Source: Paracoccus sediminilitoris (GTDB lineage: Bacteria; Pseudomonadota; Alphaproteobacteria; Rhodobacterales; Rhodobacteraceae). Taken from it: 64,000 bases of DNA. The notes under the pieces were generated by a model. That model was not told where the DNA came from, searched no databases, and saw only the letters and a list, made by a program, of their open reading frames with translations. A program made the translations under genes and the position numbers. This document shows positions 9,806 to 19,232 of this stretch, piece after piece (position 1 is the first letter of the stretch; every line of letters starts with the position of its first letter). The stretch covers positions 248,001-312,000 of the forward strand of contig NZ_QJPK01000001.1 in the NCBI RefSeq assembly GCF_003259195.1, read 5' to 3'.

Positions 9806-11608
9806 ATGACCCTTCACGCCACCATCGACCGGGTGACAGACCGCATCCGCGAACGTTCGCTGAAATCCCGCACGGCCTATCTGGCAAAGATCGCCCGCGC
9901 GGCGCAGGAAGGTCCGGCCCGCGCCCACCTGTCCTGCGGCAACCAGGCCCATGCCTATGCCGCCATGTCCGACAAGGAGGACATGGCCACGACGCGCAAA
10001 CCCAATATCGGCATCGTCTCGGCCTATAACGACATGCTGTCGGCGCATCAGCCCTTCGAGCACTATCCCGAACGGATCCGCCAGGCGGGCCGCGCGGCGG
10101 GTGCCACGGTGCAGGTCGCGGGCGGCGTACCCGCCATGTGCGACGGCGTGACCCAAGGCCGCCCGGGGATGGAACTGTCGCTGTTTTCGCGCGACGTGAT
10201 CGCCTTGGCGGCGGGCGTGGCGCTGTCGCATGACTGCTTTGATTCGGCGATGTATCTGGGCGTCTGCGACAAGATCGTGCCGGGGCTGATCATCGCGGCG
10301 GCGACTTTCGGTCATATCCCGGCGGTCTTCGTGCCGGCGGGTCCGATGCCATCGGGGTTGCCCAACGATGAGAAATCCAAGGTCCGCCAGCAATTCGCCA
10401 CCGGCGAGGTCGGCCGCGAGGAGCTCATGAAGGCCGAGATGGCCAGCTATCACAGCGCCGGGACCTGCACCTTCTACGGCACCGCGAATACAAATCAGAT
10501 GCTGATGGAGTTCATGGGCCTGCACCTGCCCGGATCGTCATTCGTGAATCCCAACACGCCGCTGCGCGAGGCGCTGACGGTCGCCGCCGTCGAACGCGCC
10601 GCCGCCATCACCAATCTGGGCAACGAATACATGCCCGCAGGTCAGGTGCTGGACGAACGCGCCTTCGTGAACGGCATCGTCGGGCTGATGGCCACGGGCG
10701 GTTCGACCAACCTGGTCCTGCATCTGCCCGCCATGGCGCGCGCCGCCGGCGTCCTGCTGGACATCGAGGATTTCCACGATCTGTCGGAAAACGTGCCGCT
10801 GATGGCGCGCGTCTATCCCAACGGGCTGGCCGACGTGAATCATTTCCACGCGGCCGGTGGCCTTGGCTACATGATCGGCCAACTGCTGGAGGGTGGCCTG
10901 CTGCATCCCGACGTCAAGACGATCAACGGCACCGGGCTGGACGGCTATACCGCCGAACCCAAGCTGGACGGTGGCCGCGTGCGTTGGGAAGCGGGCGCCA
11001 GGGAATCGCTGAACGACCGCATCCTGCGTCCCGCCTCGGATCCCTTCGCCAAGACCGGCGGGCTGAAGCAGTTGCAAGGCAATCTGGGTCGCGGCGTCAT
11101 CAAGATCAGCGCCGTCGCCCCCGAGCGTCACGTGATCGAGGCGAAGGCCCGCGTCTTTTCCGACCAGGAAGCGGTCAAGACCGCCTTCCGCGCCGGAGAG
11201 TTCACCGAGGACACCATCGTCATCGTCCGCTTCCAGGGTCCCCGTGCCAACGGCATGCCCGAGCTGCACTCGCTGACGCCGACGCTGGCGGTGCTGCAGG
11301 ATCGCGGGTTGAAAGTGGCGCTGGTCACCGACGGGCGCATGTCTGGCGCATCGGGCAAGGTCCCGGCCGCCATCCACGTCTCGCCCGAGGCGGCGATGGG
11401 CGGGCCGCTGGCCCGCGTGCAGGACGGTGACCTGGTCCGGCTGGATGCGGCATCGGGCAGGCTGGAATGCCTGGCGCCCGATTTCGACAGCCGCGAACCC
11501 GTGGCCTTCGATCCCTCGGGCAGCAACGAAGGCCTAGGCCGCGAGATGTTTGCCGCCTTCCGCGCCGTCGCCGGTCCCGCGACCGAAGGCGCAGGCGTCG
11601 TCGTCTGA
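9806..11608 (+). CDS. edd: phosphogluconate dehydratase
   Basis: Dehydrates 6-phosphogluconate to 2-keto-3-deoxy-6-phosphogluconate, the defining first step of the Entner-Doudoroff pathway. The 600-residue protein (E. coli Edd is about 603) has the IlvD/Edd cysteine motifs MCDGVTQG and [10 protein letters not shown] that help hold the Fe-S cluster, plus [14 protein letters not shown] and [17 protein letters not shown] 9806 is preferred over ATG 9788 because AAGAGG lies 7 bases before it. The usual partner eda is not beside it or anywhere in the window; zwf-pgl-pgi lies just upstream on the other strand. Confidence 0.97.
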   Translation: MTLHATIDRVTDRIRERSLKSRTAYLAKIARAAQEGPARAHLSCGNQAHAYAAMSDKEDMATTRKPNIGIVSAYNDMLSAHQPFEHYPERIRQAGRAAGATVQVAGGVPAMCDGVTQGRPGMELSLFSRDVIALAAGVALSHDCFDSAMYLGVCDKIVPGLIIAAATFGHIPAVFVPAGPMPSGLPNDEKSKVRQQFATGEVGREELMKAEMASYHSAGTCTFYGTANTNQMLMEFMGLHLPGSSFVNPNTPLREALTVAAVERAAAITNLGNEYMPAGQVLDERAFVNGIVGLMATGGSTNLVLHLPAMARAAGVLLDIEDFHDLSENVPLMARVYPNGLADVNHFHAAGGLGYMIGQLLEGGLLHPDVKTINGTGLDGYTAEPKLDGGRVRWEAGARESLNDRILRPASDPFAKTGGLKQLQGNLGRGVIKISAVAPERHVIEAKARVFSDQEAVKTAFRAGEFTEDTIVIVRFQGPRANGMPELHSLTPTLAVLQDRGLKVALVTDGRMSGASGKVPAAIHVSPEAAMGGPLARVQDGDLVRLDAASGRLECLAPDFDSREPVAFDPSGSNEGLGREMFAAFRAVAGPATEGAGVVV

Positions 11609-11616
11609 GAACCTGC

Positions 11617-11641
11617 CCCCCCGCAGGATGCCTGCGGGGGG
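11617..11641. terminator. hairpin between convergent edd and LysR gene
   Basis: An 11-bp perfect GC-rich stem (11617-11627 with 11631-11641) has a 3-base loop. There is no clear T run on either side, so it may block transcription poorly alone. Its place between two convergent genes supports a terminator role. Confidence 0.6.
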
Positions 11642-11648
11642 ATGACCA

Positions 11649-12512
11649 TCACGCCGCCGCGGCAACCTCGCAGACGACGCGGCGCAGATAGCCCGCGAAA
11701 TCGGCGGCGACATGGCGGGCCGGGCCATCGGCCACATAGACGTTCAGCCATGTGGGCGGCAGCGGCGGCAAGGTCCCGCCATGGTCCACCACCTCCAGCC
11801 CCGGCTGAGAGATGCCGCGCGGCAGCAGCGTGACCCCCAGATCGGCCGCCGCCAGCACCCGCCATGTTTCGCTGCCACCGTCGCTGGCGACCTGTATCCA
11901 TTCGATCCCCGCCTGATCCAGCGCCGCCATGCCGACCGGGTGATAGGCGCAATGGGCGCTGTCGGCGACCGGCAGGGGGCGCTGGCGCCATGCCTCGCCG
12001 CCCGCGGCGCCGAACCAGGCCAGATCGACCTTGGCCAAGTGGATCGCCCCCGGTGGCGCATCGAATTCGGTTGTCAGGATCACGTCATGTTCGCCGCGCT
12101 TCATCTGGGCGCGCAGATCCTTGCTGCGGGCGTGGTTCATCACCAGCTCGACTCGCGGCTGATCCAGCCGAAAGGCCCGCACCGTCTGCGCGACCTTGGT
12201 GAACAGCCAGTCCGTGGTCAGCCCGACGCGCAGGCGCGTCGCAGGCTGCACGCCGGTAAAGCGCGACAGGATCGCGTCGTTCAGCGCCACCAGCTTGCGG
12301 CTTTCCCCCAGCAGATCCAGCGCCAGGTCCGACAGCACGACACCGCGCCCCGCCTTGGTCAGCATGGGCCGGCCGAACAGATCCTCCAGCCGCTTCATCT
12401 GCATCGAGAGCGCGCTTTGCGTCATGTTCAGCGATTCGGCCGCCCGCGTGACGGTGCCATATTCCGCGACCGCCTGCAGCGACCGCAAGGTCGCGATGTC
12501 CAAGTTCCGCAT
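11649..12512 (-). CDS. LysR-family transcriptional regulator
   Basis: The 287-residue protein has an N-terminal winged helix-turn-helix (MRNLDIATLRSLQAVAEYG, then VTRAAESLNMTQSALSMQMKRLEDLFG) and a C-terminal substrate-binding-type effector domain. The start at 12512 is chosen because AGGTGGGG lies about 6 bases upstream; the frame extends six codons further without such a site. It is divergent from a DUF1127 gene, with an AT-rich gap of about 150 bases between them where it may bind. No biosynthetic neighbour suggests an effector. Confidence 0.9.
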   Translation of the reverse strand: MRNLDIATLRSLQAVAEYGTVTRAAESLNMTQSALSMQMKRLEDLFGRPMLTKAGRGVVLSDLALDLLGESRKLVALNDAILSRFTGVQPATRLRVGLTTDWLFTKVAQTVRAFRLDQPRVELVMNHARSKDLRAQMKRGEHDVILTTEFDAPPGAIHLAKVDLAWFGAAGGEAWRQRPLPVADSAHCAYHPVGMAALDQAGIEWIQVASDGGSETWRVLAAADLGVTLLPRGISQPGLEVVDHGGTLPPLPPTWLNVYVADGPARHVAADFAGYLRRVVCEVAAAA

Positions 12513-12660
12513 AGGCGCCCCACCTTTCAAAATTCTTGATCGAACGCATCAAAAGCATTCGTTTCAAAAATAGAACGATGGTCGATAACAATCAATTCAC
12601 AAGATCAAAAAGCAATGAATCATCACCGTCACTGATCATATCAATCAATGAGGCTGAACC

Positions 12661-12885
12661 ATGTCGACCCGATCTCTTGCCCGCGTCATCACCGGCCATG
12701 GCATCATCCCGCGCACCAGATGGCTGGAGCGTCTGCTGACGATGTTCGACGTGCGCCGCACCCGCATTGATCTGGCGCGCCTGACGGATGCGCAGCTGAA
12801 CGATATCGGCCTCACCCGCGCGGATGTGGAACAGGAACTGGCCCGGGCGGCATGGGACGTGCCGGCAGGCTGGCGTCGCCGCTGA
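12661..12885 (+). CDS. DUF1127-family small protein
   Basis: 74 residues. The C-terminal half (RRTRIDLARLTDAQLNDIGLTRADV) matches the arginine-rich DUF1127/YjiS-like domain, in which LxxLxDxxLxDIGLxR is the hallmark. Small DUF1127 proteins bind RNA and affect phosphate, carbon or stress responses in other alphaproteobacteria; the role here is not shown. GAGG lies 8 bases before the ATG. The upstream gap shared with the LysR gene is clearly AT-rich. Confidence 0.88.
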   Translation: MSTRSLARVITGHGIIPRTRWLERLLTMFDVRRTRIDLARLTDAQLNDIGLTRADVEQELARAAWDVPAGWRRR

Positions 12886-12891
12886 GGCCGG

Positions 12892-13353
12892 TCATTCGCC
12901 GCGCGGCGGACCAAAGCGTTCCAGCATCCGCCGTTCGATCTGGTCGCGCGTCTGGCGATAGGCGGCCAGCTTCGCCTCACGCCCTTCGGCCAGGCCCGTG
13001 GGGTCCATGATGGGCCAGTATTCGATGTCCAGATGGGCGTGCCGCGTCATTTCCAAGGCCATGCGCTGGCTGGCGGGCGACAGGGCGACGATCAGATCGA
13101 ACTGACCCAGGTCGTCGCCCCAATCCTGCATCTCCTCGAAGCTGCGGCTGCGGTGATTGGCCAAGGGAACGCCCACCTCGTCGCAGACGGCGATGGCAAA
13201 GCCGTCCACGTCCATGTCGTTCTTGACGCCGGCCGATTGGACATAGGCGGCGCGGCCATAGAACTTCTTCATCATCCCTTCGGCCATGGGCGAACGGATG
13301 GCATTGTGATCGCAGCAGAACAGAACCGATGAGGGAAACTTGTCCTGCGCCAT
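12892..13353 (-). CDS. low-molecular-weight protein tyrosine phosphatase family protein
   Basis: The 153-residue protein has the C-X5-R-S phosphate loop as CDHNAIRS (C14 to R20) near its N-terminus and an acidic MDPTG segment later, placed like the general-acid loop of low-molecular-weight phosphatases. The same fold is used by thioredoxin-type arsenate reductases; the extra resolving cysteines of ArsC are not obvious, so a phosphatase is more likely. It is the last gene of the leftward murA-hisD cluster, 4 bases after the UPF0262 gene. Confidence 0.85.
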   Translation of the reverse strand: MAQDKFPSSVLFCCDHNAIRSPMAEGMMKKFYGRAAYVQSAGVKNDMDVDGFAIAVCDEVGVPLANHRSRSFEEMQDWGDDLGQFDLIVALSPASQRMALEMTRHAHLDIEYWPIMDPTGLAEGREAKLAAYRQTRDQIERRMLERFGPPRGE

Positions 13354-13357
13354 GATC

Positions 13358-13837
13358 TCAGCTTTGCGGGATCAGGGCGCAGATCAGGGTGAACAGGCGC
13401 CGGGCCGTGTCGATATCCAGCACCGCCTTGCCCTCCAGCCGCTCCTGAAGGGTGCGCGCGCCTTCGTTGTGGATGCCGCGGCGGGCCATGTCGATCGCCT
13501 CGATCTGGGCGGGGGGCAGGCGTTTCACGGCGTCGAAATAGCTTTGGCAGATCTGGAAGTAATCCTTGACCACTTGCCGGAAGGGCCCAAGCGACAGGTG
13601 AAATTCAGCCACCTTGTCGCCGTCTTCGCTGTTCACGTCAAAGACCAGCCTGCCTTCGCGGATGCACAGTTCCAGCACAAAGGGACCTTCGGGTGCATCG
13701 CCCCCGTCACGGCCCGGAACCGAGAAGCTGTTGTCCTCGATCAGGTCAAAGATCGCGACCCGGCGTTCCTGCTCCATTTCGGGGGTCGCGGGCGCGATGG
13801 CGCTGTCGTCGATCTCGATCCTGATGATGCGGCTCAT
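13358..13837 (-). CDS. UPF0262 family protein
   Basis: The 159-residue cytoplasmic protein of unknown function starts MSRIIRIEIDDSAIA and contains the family pattern VFDVNSEDGDKVAEFHLSLGPFR followed by FDAVKRLPPAQIEAIDMARRG. It is found next to hisD in many Rhizobiales and Rhodobacterales. Its ATG overlaps the hisD stop (ATGA), so the two are probably coupled. No enzymatic motif or membrane segment is visible. Confidence 0.92.
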   Translation of the reverse strand: MSRIIRIEIDDSAIAPATPEMEQERRVAIFDLIEDNSFSVPGRDGGDAPEGPFVLELCIREGRLVFDVNSEDGDKVAEFHLSLGPFRQVVKDYFQICQSYFDAVKRLPPAQIEAIDMARRGIHNEGARTLQERLEGKAVLDIDTARRLFTLICALIPQS

Positions 13838-15147
13838 TCATGCGGCCTTTCGTTCAACATCCCCAGCCGAGCCTGAACCGAAGCGCCATGCGCCTGCAAG
13901 CCCTCGGATGCGGCCAGGCGCACGGCGGCGGGGCCGATCGTGGCCAAGGCACCGGGCGTCAGCCGCGCCATGGTGGTGCGCTTCAGGAAATCCATGACCG
14001 ACAGCCCGGAACTGAACCGCGCCGACCGCGCCGTCGGCAACACGTGATTCGGTCCGCTGACGTAATCGCCCACGGCTTCGGGCGTGTGCGCCCCCAGGAA
14101 GATCGCACCGGCATGAATGCATTTCGCGGCCAGCGCTTCGGGGTCCGCCACACACAGTTCCAGATGTTCGGGCGCGATGCGGTTCGACAGGGCTGCGGCC
14201 TGATCCAGATCCTCGACCACGATCAGCGTGCCATAATCGCGCCAACTGGCGCCCGCGATGGCTGCGCGGTCCAGCGTCGGGATGATGCGCTCGACCTCGG
14301 CGGCCACGGCGCGGGCCATGGCGGGATCGGTGGTGATCATGATCGATTGGGCATCGGCATCGTGTTCCGCTTGCGCCAGCAGGTCCCATGCCAGCCATTC
14401 CGGGTTCTGTTCGCCATCCGCGATGACCAGAATCTCGGATGGGCCGGCGATCATGTCGATGCCGACGCGGCCAAAGACCTGCCGCTTGGCCGCCGCGACA
14501 AAGGCGTTGCCGGGGCCGGTGATCTTGTCAACCGGCGCGATGGTGTCGGTGCCGTAAGCCATCGCCGCCACCGCCTGCGCGCCGCCGATGCGATAGATCT
14601 CGTCCACGCCCGACAGCTGCGCCGCCAGCAGGACCAGCGGATTGATCACCCCGTCCGGCGTCGGCACGCAGATGACCAGACGGTCCACCCCCGCCACCCG
14701 CGCCGGGATCGCGTTCATCAGCACGCTGGAGGGATAGGCCGCCTGCCCGCCCGGCACGTAAAGGCCCGCCGCAGAAACCGCGCTCCAGCGCCAGCCCAAG
14801 GTCGCGCCTTCGGGGTCGGTCCAGTTGGCATCCTCGGGCATCTGGCGGGCGTGATAGGCGCGGATGCGTTCGGCGGCCAAGGCCAGCGCGGCGCGATCCT
14901 CGGGCGACACCATCGCCACCTGCGCCTCGATCTCGGCGGCGGTGAAGCGGAGGGTTTCGGGCGTCAGGTCCAGCCGGTCAAAGCGGGATGTCAATTCGCA
15001 CAGGGCGGCGTCACCGCGATGGCGCACATCGGCGATGATCGTGGCGACGGTGGTGTTCACATCGGCCGAATCCTCGCGCTTGGCGTTCAGCATCTGCTGG
15101 AACCCCTGTTCGAAATCGGCATCCTTGATGTTCAGCGTGACCGGCAT
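13834..15147 (-). CDS. hisD: histidinol dehydrogenase
   Basis: Carries out the last two oxidations of histidine biosynthesis, histidinol to histidine, using NAD+ and zinc. The 437-residue protein (usual length about 430) shows the conserved GLYVPGGQAAYPSSVLMN, ITGPGNAFVAAAKRQVFG and IDMIAGPSEILVIAD stretches, and EHLELC with the catalytic Glu-His pair. No other his genes are adjacent. It lies 39 bases after the DUF2948 gene on the same strand. Confidence 0.97.
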   Translation of the reverse strand: MPVTLNIKDADFEQGFQQMLNAKREDSADVNTTVATIIADVRHRGDAALCELTSRFDRLDLTPETLRFTAAEIEAQVAMVSPEDRAALALAAERIRAYHARQMPEDANWTDPEGATLGWRWSAVSAAGLYVPGGQAAYPSSVLMNAIPARVAGVDRLVICVPTPDGVINPLVLLAAQLSGVDEIYRIGGAQAVAAMAYGTDTIAPVDKITGPGNAFVAAAKRQVFGRVGIDMIAGPSEILVIADGEQNPEWLAWDLLAQAEHDADAQSIMITTDPAMARAVAAEVERIIPTLDRAAIAGASWRDYGTLIVVEDLDQAAALSNRIAPEHLELCVADPEALAAKCIHAGAIFLGAHTPEAVGDYVSGPNHVLPTARSARFSSGLSVMDFLKRTTMARLTPGALATIGPAAVRLAASEGLQAHGASVQARLGMLNERPHE

Positions 15148-15186
15148 GTTCTTCGTTCCTTGCAGCCTTGCGGCCTTTTTTGCCCG

Positions 15187-15663
15187 TCACTCGGGGTGAC
15201 TGGGCGCTTTCCCCGAGACGGCGCGATAGGGTCGCGTCACGTCGCGCAGATCCAGGTTGATGCATTCGACCTCGGCGATGATCGTGCCGTCGCCTGCGAA
15301 ATCCAGCGACAGGCGGCCCGTGCCGTCTTCGCCCGGTGTCCAGCGCAGCGCCAGCAGCGACAGGACGGTGTCGGCATCGCGGTCCACACCGTCGCTGACC
15401 AGACGCATGACATCGTTGACGACCAGCAGCGATTGAACGCGTTCGAAATCGCGTCCCTCGGTCCGGGCGGCGTCGGCGTCCTCCCACCGGAAGCGGTTCA
15501 GCAGCAATGCCAGACGGCGCGCCTTGGGGTCATGGCTGATCTGGGTCGCGGGCAGGATCGCATCCTGCGCCAGCGACGAGAGGATGCGCAGATCGACCTC
15601 GTCCTCGGCCCTGATGCTCAGGGGACGGGGGTCAGCATCGCTGAAACGGGCATCCTCGGCCAT
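15187..15663 (-). CDS. DUF2948 family protein
   Basis: 158 residues of unknown function. Conserved-looking segments are DLRILSSLAQDA, ARRLALLLNRFRWED and GRLSLDFAGDGTIIAEVECIN. The family is known mainly from alphaproteobacteria in this murA-hisD neighbourhood. ATG 15663 is preferred over GTG 15669 because GGAG lies 8 bases before the ATG but only 2 before the GTG. It begins just beyond the murA stop. No signal peptide or membrane helix is seen. Confidence 0.88.
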   Translation of the reverse strand: MAEDARFSDADPRPLSIRAEDEVDLRILSSLAQDAILPATQISHDPKARRLALLLNRFRWEDADAARTEGRDFERVQSLLVVNDVMRLVSDGVDRDADTVLSLLALRWTPGEDGTGRLSLDFAGDGTIIAEVECINLDLRDVTRPYRAVSGKAPSHPE

Positions 15664-15665
15664 GA

Positions 15666-16937
15666 TCACTGCTCCTTGACGCGTTCGATATGGGCACCCA
15701 CGCCGCGCAGCTTGCGCACGACATGTTCGTAACCGCGATCCAGGTGATAGACGCGGCTGACGGTTGTCTGGCCTTCCGCCGCCATCCCCGCAAGGATCAG
15801 GCTGACCGAGGCCCGCAGGTCGGTCGCCATCACCGGCGCCCCGCGCAGCTTTTCGACGCCCGTGACGGTCGCGTGACCGCCATGAACCTCGATCCGGGCG
15901 CCCATGCGGGTCAGTTCGGGGGCATGCATGAAGCGATTCTCGAAGATGGTTTCCTCAAGGACGCTGGTGCCCTCGGCGGTGCACATCATGGCCATGAACT
16001 GGGCCTGCAGATCGGTCGGGAAACCGGGGAAGGGTTCGGTCGTGACGTTGACGGCCTTCAGGCGGCCGTTCTTGCGGCTGACCTTCAATCCGCGCTGCGT
16101 TTGCTCGACGCTGACACCGGCTTCTTCCAGCTTCTCGCAGAAGGCCGACAGCAGGTCGATGCGGCCGCCCAACAGTTCGACCTCGCCTCCGCACATCGCC
16201 GGGGCCAGCATATAGGTGCCCAGCTCGATCCGGTCGGTGACGACGGGATGCGTCGCGCCATTCAGGGACTGGACGCCCTGAATGGTGATGGTGCCGGTGC
16301 CCTCGCCTTCGATCTCGGCGCCCATGCGGCGCAGGCACTGGGCCAGATCAACGATCTCGGGCTCGCGCGCGGCGTTTTTCAGCACCGTGGTACCGCGTGC
16401 CAAGGTCGCCGCCAGCAGCGCGTTTTCCGTCGCCCCGACCGAGACGATGGGGAATTCAAAGACCGCGCCCTGCAGCCCGCCCGCCGGTGCCTTGGCGTGG
16501 ACATAGCCGTCGCGCAGGTCCAGCGTCGCACCCAAGGCCTCCAATGCGCGCAGATGCAGGTCGACGGGCCGCGCACCGATGGCGCAACCGCCGGGCAGCG
16601 ACACCTCGGCCACGCCGTCGCGCGCCAGCATCGGACCCAGCACCAGGATCGAGGCGCGCATCTTGCGCACGATGTCGTATTCGGCGCGGTGGCTGGTCAT
16701 GTCATGGCTGGACAGGGCCAGCACTTGCCCGTCCTGCAGGCTGGCCACTTCGGCGCCCAGGCTTTGCAGCAATTCCGTCATGGTGCGGATGTCCGACAGG
16801 CGCGGCGCATTGGTCAGCGTCAGCGGCTGATCGGTCAACAGCGTCGCGGGCATCAGCGTCAGGCAGGCGTTCTTCGCACCGGCAATGGGGATTTCTCCCT
16901 TCAGGGGGCCGTTACCCTCTACGATGATCTGGTCCAT
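15666..16937 (-). CDS. murA: UDP-N-acetylglucosamine 1-carboxyvinyltransferase
   Basis: First committed enzyme of peptidoglycan synthesis; transfers enolpyruvate from PEP to UDP-GlcNAc in the cytoplasm. The 423-residue protein has GAKNA with K22, and the fosfomycin-target cysteine C118 in [15 protein letters not shown], so the enzyme is predicted to be fosfomycin-sensitive at the active site. Its ATG shares a base with the stop of a 59-codon gene upstream (TGATG), and DUF2948 follows at once, indicating an operon. Confidence 0.97.
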   Translation of the reverse strand: MDQIIVEGNGPLKGEIPIAGAKNACLTLMPATLLTDQPLTLTNAPRLSDIRTMTELLQSLGAEVASLQDGQVLALSSHDMTSHRAEYDIVRKMRASILVLGPMLARDGVAEVSLPGGCAIGARPVDLHLRALEALGATLDLRDGYVHAKAPAGGLQGAVFEFPIVSVGATENALLAATLARGTTVLKNAAREPEIVDLAQCLRRMGAEIEGEGTGTITIQGVQSLNGATHPVVTDRIELGTYMLAPAMCGGEVELLGGRIDLLSAFCEKLEEAGVSVEQTQRGLKVSRKNGRLKAVNVTTEPFPGFPTDLQAQFMAMMCTAEGTSVLEETIFENRFMHAPELTRMGARIEVHGGHATVTGVEKLRGAPVMATDLRASVSLILAGMAAEGQTTVSRVYHLDRGYEHVVRKLRGVGAHIERVKEQ

Positions 16938-17116
16938 CAGCTGTCGTCCTTGCCTGTCTTGTCGGCCGGTTCAATGGCGGCCTTGTTATCGGATTCCGGA
17001 TCGTCCGCACGTGCCCGCGCCTGCGCCTTGCGGCGTGCCAGATTCGCGCGCAACGCCTGTCGCAGGCGATCATCGCGGCTTTCCGGGGCAGATTTGTCTT
17101 TGCGTCTATCCGTCAT
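16937..17116 (-). CDS. small hypothetical protein upstream of murA (59 aa)
   Basis: A short frame reads [14 protein letters not shown] at the start and DKTGKDDS at the end, with an arginine-rich middle ([16 protein letters not shown]). It is highly charged, with no membrane segment. Its stop overlaps the murA ATG in TGATG, and its start lies where a promoter for the murA operon would be expected. The overlap and the clean frame suggest a real leader gene coupled to murA translation. Function is unknown; DNA or RNA binding is only a guess from its charge. Confidence 0.7.
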   Translation of the reverse strand: MTDRRKDKSAPESRDDRLRQALRANLARRKAQARARADDPESDNKAAIEPADKTGKDDS

Positions 17117-17212
17117 GGTTCATCTGTTAGCGTCCGCCAGCGTCGCAGTCCAGCAAACGCAAAGCCGATCGATGGGCAATCGGCGAAATCCGGAAAAAAT
17201 TCGAAAATGCTC

Positions 17213-17240
17213 TTGCAGGCGTCCGGGGCATTGGTTAAAC
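17213..17240 (+). promoter_or_regulatory. possible promoter of tRNA-Thr
   Basis: TTGCAG (17213-17218) and TTAAAC (17235-17240) lie 16 bases apart, ending 14 bases before the tRNA. They resemble -35 and -10 boxes, but only weakly. Confidence 0.35.
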
Positions 17241-17254
17241 GCCCCTCCAACGAT

Positions 17255-17329
17255 GCTGTGGTAGCTCAGTGGTAGAGCACACCCTTGGTAAGGGTGAGGT
17301 CGAGAGTTCAATCCTCTCTCACAGCACCA
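17255..17329 (+). tRNA. tRNA-Thr (anticodon GGT)
   Basis: A full cloverleaf can be drawn. The acceptor stem GCTGTGG pairs with the 3' TCACAGC strand (one G-T pair). The anticodon stem CACCC/GGGTG holds the loop TTGGTAA with anticodon GGT (threonine). The T arm contains GTTCAATCC, and an encoded CCA ends the gene at 17329. The 3' end is the integration site of the downstream island: the sequence from 17304 is repeated at 38089-38117. Confidence 0.95.
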
Positions 17330-17332
17330 GTT
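17304..17332 (+). repeat. attL: left attachment site in tRNA-Thr 3' end
   Basis: This 29-bp stretch covers the T arm, acceptor strand and CCA of the tRNA plus three bases, and recurs at 38089-38117 with one mismatch (C17313 versus T38098). An integrase gene begins 89 bases beyond it, as is typical for tRNA-targeted islands. Confidence 0.88.
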
Positions 17333-17421
17333 CAACCCTTTGACCTGCAAGAATTCCCTTGATTACGAGGACTTCGCGCGTTTTCTGGTGCCAGAACAGG
17401 TGTCAGAATGGTGTTAGAAGC

Positions 17422-19173
17422 ATGGCTGCGAAACTGCGCCACCTCAAAGTGAAGAATGGCCGCTACTGGGCTCGGATCTCGATACCGGAAGAACTGAGAG
17501 ATCAGTTCGACGGAAAATCGGAACTGACGGAACCTCTCGGTGGCGACCGGCCCGTAGCTTTTCAGAAGCATGCAGCTGCGGTAGCCCGTCTTCAGGCGCG
17601 GATTGGGGCTGCGAAGATGGCAGTGGCAGCTCCCGCCGACGTCTTTCCTTCGGATAATGCAGCGGACATCTTCGGCGATCAGATCCTTACAGAAGAGCTT
17701 CTTGATCGACTGGGCATCGAGCACCTCCACCGGGTCCTAGACGACTACGAACTCAAGCAATCCAACATGCCCACGCACGAAGCCATCACGGCTGAATACG
17801 AGCGAGTGCTTGCGCGGATCGATAGCGGCGAGATCAGCGACAGTAGAAATCCTTACGAGGCAATCAATGCGCGCACGCCATACGAACTCGTGAACGGTGC
17901 ACGCGAACACGATAGGGCATGGCGGCACAGAAGGGTGAATGGTCTGCGGTCGGCCTGGGCATCCGGCGACCTGAAGATCGTCCTTGAGGCTACGCGCAAG
18001 GCCGCGACACAGAACGACTTGGCGATCGTCAAGGGCTCCCGCGACTGGCAGGAACTGGGCCGGCGACTTGTTCGTATGGAACTGGCGGCTTTGGAGGAGA
18101 CCTTCCGACGCGACAACGGCGTATATGACAGCGATCCAGTGGCGATGAAGGTGCCTGCGACGCCGTCGCCGAAGGTCACGCAGGAGCCCCCTCCGCGTGC
18201 AGTGGCGCCCGTGGGACTATGGACGCTGTTCGAGGACTACATCGCTTACCGCCAGCGGCTCAACAAGCACCAGGATGGCGGCAGGAACTGGCGTCACCCG
18301 ATAAAGCACCTCATTGGACATGTCGGTCACGAAGATGCGGGGCGCATCACCAAGAAGGATCTGATCGCTTGGCGCGACGGCCTGCTGGAGGCGGGAACCT
18401 CGCCGAAGACCATCGCGGCGAAGTATCTTGCTGCGGTGAAGGCCGTCTTCGCATGGGCTCATGAAAACGATCGCTTGGCGACGAACGAGGCCAAAGATGT
18501 AAGGCAGGAGGCTGCTCGCAAGATACGCTTGCGCGAAAAGGGCTACAGCACCTCTGAGGCGACGGAGCTATTGCGGGTGTGCCGGAACTACACATCGCCG
18601 GAGCGAGCGAACCCCGCTCACCGCGAGCGCCCTTGGATGGAACCTGCGAAGAGATGGGTTCCTTTCCTCTGCGCCTTCACCGGCGCGCGTGTCGGAGAGA
18701 TCTGCCAGCTGCGCAAAGAGGATGTAATGCAGGAGTCCGGAAGATGGCTGATCTTGATCACGCCGGAGGCCGGGTCGGTCAAAAACGCACAATTCCGAAA
18801 GGTTCCCCTGCACGGTCAACTCGAACAATTGGGCTTTATCGACTTCGTGTCCAAGTCTGAAGAAGGACCGCTGTTCCACGGCAAGAAAGATCCCAAACAG
18901 TATGTCGCCGGGGCCAAGGCTACCAGTGGAAAGCTAGGTAGATGGCTCGGTAAATGTGGACTGGTTCCGAAGGATGTCGCGCCGAACTACGGCTTCAGGC
19001 ATCGGTTCAAGACGCTCGGCCTCGACTTGGGGGCGACGAAACGCGTCCTCGATGCCATTCAGGGCCACCCTGGTCGAGATGCGAGCGACCACTATGGCGA
19101 TGTCACGCTGAAAGCGATGCTGGCGGTCATTGATCGCTTGGAGCCCTATGAGTTACAAGAAGTAGCCCCGTGA
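17422..19173 (+). CDS. tyrosine-type site-specific integrase
   Basis: About 583 residues. The N-terminal ~240 residues resemble the long alpha-helical arm of phage-type integrases (MAAKLRHLKVKNGRYWARI at the start). A core-binding SAM-like domain follows (about 260-370), then the catalytic domain with R423 in FTGARVGEICQL, FRHRFK with a second arginine-histidine box, IQGHPG and the nucleophile tyrosine in DHYGD (Y558). It catalyses recombination between attL/attR-type sites. The start at 17422 is tentative because no strong ribosome site precedes it. It lies right after the tRNA attachment site and is convergent with the helicase gene. Confidence 0.93.
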   Translation: MAAKLRHLKVKNGRYWARISIPEELRDQFDGKSELTEPLGGDRPVAFQKHAAAVARLQARIGAAKMAVAAPADVFPSDNAADIFGDQILTEELLDRLGIEHLHRVLDDYELKQSNMPTHEAITAEYERVLARIDSGEISDSRNPYEAINARTPYELVNGAREHDRAWRHRRVNGLRSAWASGDLKIVLEATRKAATQNDLAIVKGSRDWQELGRRLVRMELAALEETFRRDNGVYDSDPVAMKVPATPSPKVTQEPPPRAVAPVGLWTLFEDYIAYRQRLNKHQDGGRNWRHPIKHLIGHVGHEDAGRITKKDLIAWRDGLLEAGTSPKTIAAKYLAAVKAVFAWAHENDRLATNEAKDVRQEAARKIRLREKGYSTSEATELLRVCRNYTSPERANPAHRERPWMEPAKRWVPFLCAFTGARVGEICQLRKEDVMQESGRWLILITPEAGSVKNAQFRKVPLHGQLEQLGFIDFVSKSEEGPLFHGKKDPKQYVAGAKATSGKLGRWLGKCGLVPKDVAPNYGFRHRFKTLGLDLGATKRVLDAIQGHPGRDASDHYGDVTLKAMLAVIDRLEPYELQEVAP

Positions 19174-19232
19174 ACGAAGCGTCGCTGCTTTCACCCTCTA
19201 TCCAAAAAACCATTTGCCTGTTCAGGGTCATG

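Noticed and set aside
13840-15732. A 630-codon open frame on the plus strand
   Set aside because: It is antisense to hisD and DUF2948, has no ribosome site, and its product is a His/Arg/Gln-rich shadow of high-GC coding sequence.
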